Shown in pieces: positions 60,605 through 64,000 of a stretch of 64,000 nt of DNA. Position 1 is the first letter of the stretch; every line of letters starts with the position of its first letter. A model generated the notes under the pieces. The model had not been told where the DNA came from. It saw only the letters and a list, made by a program, of their open reading frames with translations, and did no database searches. The position numbers and the translations under genes were made by a program. This stretch comes from Gloeomargarita lithophora Alchichica-D10. GTDB taxonomy: Bacteria > Cyanobacteriota > Cyanobacteriia > Gloeomargaritales > Gloeomargaritaceae. The DNA is taken from the NCBI RefSeq assembly GCF_001870225.1, contig NZ_CP017675.1, positions 388,697 to 452,696 on the forward strand, written 5' to 3'.

Positions 60605-61495
60605 CTAATCTAATTGATGGCCGGTCAATTCCACAAACACATCCTCCAGATTGGAGTGGCGCACCAGCAGGCCGGTTTTGTCCTCAAAATTGGTGAGGTA
60701 GGCGTTGGCCGCGGCCAAATCAGGGAAAAACTGATGTTCCCACCGGTCGCCCAGTTGTTTCACCACCAACCCTTCCCCCAACTGGTGCCGCAATTCGGCC
60801 ACCGTTCCCTGGACAATTAACTTCCCCCCGTCAATAATCCCCACCCGCTGACACAGGTATTCCACCTCTTCCATATAATGACTGGTCAGCACAATGGTCA
60901 TACCCTCCTGGTTAAGCTGGCGAATGATTGCCCACAACCGGCGGCGGGTCTGGGGGTCTAACCCCACCGTGGGTTCATCCAAAAATAAAATTTCCGGTTG
61001 ATGCAGCAGGGCACGGGCAATTTGCAAGCGCCGCTTCATGCCACCGGAGAGGATTTTCGCTAAATCATCCCGCCGTTCCGCCAGTTCCACGTAGTCCAAC
61101 CAATAATCAATCCGCCGCCGCCGTTCCCCCACCGGAATATGGTGCAAACGGCCATGAAATTCCATATTTTCCCAGACCGTCAAATCCCCGTCCACACTCA
61201 CCTGTTGCAGAACCACCCCAATCCGCCTGCGTACCTCCAGGGGTTGTTTGACCACATGACACCCCGCCACCCAAACCTCCCCCTCACTCGGACGGGTCAA
61301 GGTGGTCAGCATCCGAATGGTGGTGGATTTGCCCGCCCCATTTGGCCCCAACAAGCCAAATACCTCCCCCCGCCCAATCGCCAGAGTTAAATCCTGCACC
61401 GCCGGTTTGCGATTATAGACTTTGTAAACACTTTGTAAACAGACTGCCGTGGCACAGGCCGCTGTTTGACAATCCACAGGAGCCGTTGCCTTCAC
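60605..61495 (-). CDS. ABC transporter ATP-binding protein, DrrA/multidrug-lipid type
   Basis: The 296-residue ATPase has Walker [17 protein letters not shown], signature [17 protein letters not shown], Walker [21 protein letters not shown] and [13 protein letters not shown]. The DrrA-like C-terminal domain ends [12 protein letters not shown]. Such ATPases pair with an ABC-2 permease for drug or lipid export. The permease gene is not adjacent downstream, where the CIS ATPase converges 26 nt away. The start overlaps the yidD stop by 4 nt. Confidence 0.88.
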   Translation of the reverse strand: MKATAPVDCQTAACATAVCLQSVYKVYNRKPAVQDLTLAIGRGEVFGLLGPNGAGKSTTIRMLTTLTRPSEGEVWVAGCHVVKQPLEVRRRIGVVLQQVSVDGDLTVWENMEFHGRLHHIPVGERRRRIDYWLDYVELAERRDDLAKILSGGMKRRLQIARALLHQPEILFLDEPTVGLDPQTRRRLWAIIRQLNQEGMTIVLTSHYMEEVEYLCQRVGIIDGGKLIVQGTVAELRHQLGEGLVVKQLGDRWEHQFFPDLAAANAYLTNFEDKTGLLVRHSNLEDVFVELTGHQLD

Positions 61496-61731
61496 GCCTG
61501 CCCCCTCGGTTGCCCGATGCGTTCCGGTACCGGGTCGTGGCCGCCAGGGCTAAAGGGATGGCATCGCCCCAATCGCCCCAGAGCCAGTTGTCCCCCGGTC
61601 ACCAGGCCAAACCGTTCGATGGCCGTGTAGGCATAGCAGGAGCAGGTGGGATAAAAACGGCAGGCCGGGGGTTTCAGGGGAGAAATCCACCGTTGGTAAC
61701 CCCGAATTGCCCCCAAACACAGGGATTTCAT
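61492..61731 (-). CDS. yidD: Membrane protein insertion efficiency factor YidD
   Basis: The 79-residue protein has the YidD hallmark [25 protein letters not shown] and an amphipathic start [20 protein letters not shown]. YidD assists YidC-mediated membrane insertion at the inner side of the membrane. It overlaps the ABC ATPase by 4 nt and the preceding gene by 4 nt. Confidence 0.92.
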   Translation of the reverse strand: MKSLCLGAIRGYQRWISPLKPPACRFYPTCSCYAYTAIERFGLVTGGQLALGRLGRCHPFSPGGHDPVPERIGQPRGQA

Positions 61732-62018
61732 GGCGTTGGCCGTTGCGGTTTTTTCACCGGAGCCACGGGGCGGGGACGGGGGGCTTCGGTCGGCCAGGGT
61801 TGCGCCGACAGCAGTTCCCGCCGTAACCAGACAGAGCGGTACAGGTCGCGGGGATAGAATTTCTGCCGCAGACAGAGAACCATGTGCCGGGAAGTTTCCT
61901 CCGTGTCCAGGATCACCCAGGCGCCTTCCTCCGACCAGCGGTCATCCTTGAGATAGACCGTACTCCCCTGGGCAAGTTCCGGCGGAGCGGGGGGAGCGGA
62001 CGGGGTAGAAAAGGTCAT
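61728..62018 (-). CDS. Small protein of unknown function between ilvC and yidD
   Basis: The 96-residue protein ([69 protein letters not shown], with a Pro/Arg-rich tail) is not recognised. The frame is open further up to 62102 inside ilvC, but conservation looks likely only from the ATG at 62018, which lies 28 nt after the ilvC stop. It is transcribed with yidD. Confidence 0.6.
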   Translation of the reverse strand: MTFSTPSAPPAPPELAQGSTVYLKDDRWSEEGAWVILDTEETSRHMVLCLRQKFYPRDLYRSVWLRRELLSAQPWPTEAPRPRPVAPVKKPQRPTP

Positions 62019-62046
62019 GGGCGGTTCCCCAGATGCTAACAATAGG

Positions 62047-63042
62047 TTACTCCGATTTGAGCCAACTGAACATCGCCCGCAAATCCCGCCCCACTTCTTC
62101 AATGGAGTGGGCTGCTTCCCGCCGCCGCATGGCCGTAAATCCCGGTTTCCCCGCTTGGTTTTCTAAAACAAACTCCCGGGCAAACTGACCGGTTTGGATT
62201 TCCGTGAGAATTTTACCCATTTCCGCACGCACCTGCTCATCAATTATCCGTGGCCCGCGAGTATAATCCCCGTACTCCGCCGTGTTGGAGATGCTATCGC
62301 GCATCCGGGACAACCCCCCTTCCACGATCAAATCCACGATCAATTTCACCTCGTGGAGGCATTCAAAATAGGCCAACTCCGGTTGATAGCCCGCCTGCAC
62401 CAGGGTTTCAAACCCCGCCTTGATCAAAGCCGTCAACCCGCCGCACAGCACCGCCTGTTCCCCGAACAAATCCGTCTCGGTTTCTTCCCGGAAACTGGTT
62501 TCCAAAATCCCCGCCCGGGTGCCACCAATCCCCTTGGCATAGCTCATGGCTCGTTCCCTGGCCTGCCCGGAAGCATTTTGATATACCGCAAACAAACAGG
62601 GAACCCCCTGGCCTTGCACGTAGGTACGCCGCACCAGATGCCCCGGTCCCTTGGGTGCCACCATCACCACATCCACCTCCGGGGGCGGCACCACCTGGGC
62701 AAAGTGAATGTTAAACCCGTGGGCAAAGGCCAGAATTTTACCGGGATGCAGATGGGGTTGAATTTCCTGGAGATAAACGGCTTTTTGCACCTCATCCGGC
62801 AACAAAACCATGATCAGTTCCGCCTGCGCCGCCGCTTCCGCCACCGGTAACACCCGCAACCCTGCCGCCTCCGCCTTGGCCACCGATTTACTGCCGGGGT
62901 ACAGACCCACCGTGACCGGCAAACCACTGTCCCGCAGATTCAAGGCATGGGCGTGCCCCTGGGAGCCATAGCCAATAATCGTGATCGGCTTGGATTGTAA
63001 AAGGCTTAAATCCGCATCCGTGTCATAGTACATCCGAGCCAT
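62047..63042 (-). CDS. ilvC: Ketol-acid reductoisomerase
   Basis: This 331-residue class I enzyme has the NADPH site [19 protein letters not shown] with the GxGxxGxxxA motif. It continues with [36 protein letters not shown] (metal-binding Asp and Glu) and [20 protein letters not shown], then [12 protein letters not shown]. It converts acetohydroxy acids to dihydroxy acids in valine, leucine and isoleucine synthesis. The ATG at 63042 ([15 protein letters not shown]) matches class I starts. The length is standard. Confidence 0.96.
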   Translation of the reverse strand: MARMYYDTDADLSLLQSKPITIIGYGSQGHAHALNLRDSGLPVTVGLYPGSKSVAKAEAAGLRVLPVAEAAAQAELIMVLLPDEVQKAVYLQEIQPHLHPGKILAFAHGFNIHFAQVVPPPEVDVVMVAPKGPGHLVRRTYVQGQGVPCLFAVYQNASGQARERAMSYAKGIGGTRAGILETSFREETETDLFGEQAVLCGGLTALIKAGFETLVQAGYQPELAYFECLHEVKLIVDLIVEGGLSRMRDSISNTAEYGDYTRGPRIIDEQVRAEMGKILTEIQTGQFAREFVLENQAGKPGFTAMRRREAAHSIEEVGRDLRAMFSWLKSE

Positions 63043-63109
63043 GCGCCACCTCTGGAGCAAAAATATCTTTGGATTTCATATCATACCAAAATCCGGCTCC
63101 TGGGAATCG

Positions 63110-63182
63110 GTTACTCCCATGCCAGTATTACCGACAACCAGGGACGGGGGCGGTGACCCGGCGACCTGTTTTTAGAGATGTT
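63110..63182. repeat. Family A element fragment
   Basis: The 3' half of a family A element: TCCCATGCCAGTATTACCGACAACCAGG, a GGGGGCGGTGACCCGGCGACC hairpin, then TTTTTAGAGATGT. The left end is missing. It lies in the gap before the antitoxin gene. Confidence 0.65.
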
Positions 63183-63226
63183 TATATGCTAAATTAATTT
63201 TTAAGCAGTTTAGAAGAGCTAATTCA

Positions 63227-63433
63227 ATGCTATTTAATGATGTAATTGAGTCAGTTAAAAGCCTTTCTCTTGAAGAAAAACGAGAAATTCAATTACTGTT
63301 GAGTCAGTATATCCGTGAGGATAATCGAGAAGAAATACTGAAAAACTTCCAGTCAGCCAAGGTCGAGCAGGAACGAGGGGAACTTTTCTTCTCCGCTGAC
63401 GTTGGTGAACTAAGAAATCTGATTGAGAAATAA
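63227..63433 (+). CDS. Putative antitoxin of a RelE-type locus
   Basis: The 68-residue protein (MLFNDVIESVKSLSLEEKREIQLLLSQYIREDNREEI, then EELF-type helix and ADVGELRNLIEK end) resembles small antitoxins encoded upstream of RelE/ParE family toxins. The helical N-terminus with SLEEKREIQLLL is typical of the cyanobacterial group. The toxin ATG starts 2 nt after its stop (63433 to 63436). It is intact. Confidence 0.7.
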   Translation: MLFNDVIESVKSLSLEEKREIQLLLSQYIREDNREEILKNFQSAKVEQERGELFFSADVGELRNLIEK

Positions 63434-63435
63434 AA

Positions 63436-63822
63436 ATGGAAGTTAGTTTTAGTTCTTCATTTAAGAGTTCTTTTAAGAAACGAATTAAAATATAGCAATC
63501 CCACCCGATAGCCTGCGTGGCGTAGCCATTTGGCGAACAAATATTCAGAAGAACCAAGTACGGGGGCGGCGCCCCTGCGACCGCTGTTCAAAATTGAATT
63601 AGGATTGCTATAGATGGTGATGTAGAGGCAAAATTTTGGAAGAAGTTAGAGCAATTTATACAAAACCCGTTTGAACCAAGTCTTAAAACTCATAAACTGT
63701 CTGGAAAACTCAAAGGTTTATGGAGTTTCAGTGTTGATTACAGTATAAGAATTATATTTTATTTCACAGAGGATGAAAAAGCCATATTCGTGGATATTGG
63801 TAACCATAATGAAGTTTACTAA
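63436..63822 (+). pseudogene. RelE/ParE-type toxin gene split by a family B element
   Basis: The frame starts MEVSFSSSFKSSFKKRIK and is interrupted at 63493 by a 118-bp element. It resumes in frame at 63613 with DGDVEAKFWKKLEQFIQNPFEPSLKTHKLSGKLKGLWSFSVDYSIRIIFYF to ending NHNEVY. Removing the element and one TA rebuilds one 88-residue frame across the codon ATA. RelE-like strands and the HKL-L-G-W-S-V-YS-RI-F pattern are typical of RelE/ParE-family mRNA interferases. Confidence 0.87.
63493..63610. repeat. Family B inverted-repeat element, copy 3, inside the RelE-type gene
   Basis: A 118-bp element with ends TAGCAATCC and GGATTGCTA, flanked by TA (63491-63492 and 63611-63612). Inside are a CGATAGCCTGCGTGGCGTAGCC block (reverse complement of the tandem unit in copy 1), AGAACCAAGTACGGGGGCGG and a GC hairpin. 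Confidence 0.88.
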
Positions 63823-63830
63823 AATCAAGA

Positions 63831-63862
63831 AGCATAGTAAATTATTGCACCCGACCGTATGC
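63831..63862. repeat. 3' sequence shared with the PIN locus
   Basis: AAGCATAGTAAATTATTGCA followed by CCCGACCGTATG matches 43500-43531 (AAGCATAACCAATCACTGCA then CCCGACCGTATG). The last 15 nt, GCACCCGACCGTATG, are identical. Both copies sit just after a toxin-antitoxin locus. Confidence 0.7.
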
Positions 63863-63866
63863 TGAA

Positions 63867-63973
63867 GAACACCCTCTATTTATATCAGCAGAAAGTTATC
63901 TCGCCGGAATCCCGGTGTTACTGAGAACCAAGTTCGGGGGCGGTGACCCGGCGACCTATTTTTAGAGCTGTCC
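63867..63973. repeat. Family A inverted-repeat element, copy near the right window edge
   Basis: An element of about 107 bp with worn ends GAACACCCTCTATTTAT and TTTTTAGAGCTGTCC and the usual interior (ATCTCGCCGGAATCCC, TACTGAGAACCAAG, GGGGGCGGTGACCCGGCGACC). No clear flanking duplication is visible. Confidence 0.7.
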
Positions 63974-64000
63974 TGTGATCTTATGTTTCTTCAGAAGAAC

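Noticed and set aside
1-64000. CRISPR arrays, tRNA and rRNA genes
   Set aside because: I looked for evenly spaced direct repeats and for T-loop/anticodon patterns and found none. The inverted-repeat elements are dispersed, not arrayed.

Overview
The window is chromosomal DNA from a cyanobacterium. The diagnostic genes are ndhO (NDH-1 subunit O), a CpcT/CpeT phycobiliprotein lyase, a CPP1-like chaperone, a phytol-kinase-type membrane kinase, DUF3155, DUF3177, a DICT-domain histidine kinase and HpnH for hopanoids. Genes are densely packed on both strands. I cannot name the species. A deep-branching unicellular form such as Gloeomargarita would fit, but that is a guess.

Layout. 1-5.5 kb: frameshifted two-partner-secretion exoprotein, HupE-type cobalt transporter under a cobalamin riboswitch, PfkB sugar kinase, two small exported proteins, hpnH. 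5.6-11 kb: Uma2 protein, aldo/keto reductase, GH57/DUF3536 enzyme, CPP1-like protein. 11-18.7 kb: leftward UDP-sugar cluster (UDP-glucose dehydrogenase, UDP-xylose synthase-type decarboxylase, GalE), a pentapeptide-repeat membrane protein and a GGDEF/EAL sensor. 18.9-26 kb: ndhO, phytol-kinase-like gene and ABC ATPase as overlapping genes, ispD, a degenerate kinase-like protein, DUF3155, an epimerase-like protein and hemE. 26-33 kb: a candidate structured RNA, glmS, CBS protein, bioF-cbiD, SPFH protein, cobA. 33-41.8 kb: DEP protein, cpcT-ruvA, DICT kinase facing an RsbU/SpoIIE phosphatase, DnaJ/TPR protein-hisZ, PhzF protein. 41.9-48.5 kb: DUF4189 gene with a decayed duplicate, a toxin-antitoxin locus broken by insertions, DUF3177, a FemAB-like protein, three tandem DUF29 genes, a Ca2+/H+ antiporter. 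48.5-53 kb: PilB-like ATPase, an N-acyl amino acid synthase-like/UbiA-like pair, a YjeF-N-like protein. 53.3-60.6 kb: nine-gene rightward contractile injection system cluster (sheath, three tube-type proteins, three small proteins, DUF4255 protein, AAA+ ATPase). 60.6-64 kb: ABC ATPase, yidD, ilvC, then a RelE-type toxin-antitoxin pair whose toxin is split.

Two themes stand out. First, the contractile injection locus holds trunk, tube-end and ATPase genes but no recognisable baseplate, spike, LysM or tape-measure gene, so the rest must lie elsewhere. Second, small non-coding inverted-repeat elements are spread through the window. Family A (about 106-120 bp, ends GGACACC/GGTGTCC) and family B (ends TAGCAATCC/GGATTGCTA, TA target duplication) fill most longer intergenic gaps. 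They have also inserted in two toxin genes, and excising them on paper restores both reading frames exactly. I saw no rRNA, tRNA, CRISPR array or transposase gene.
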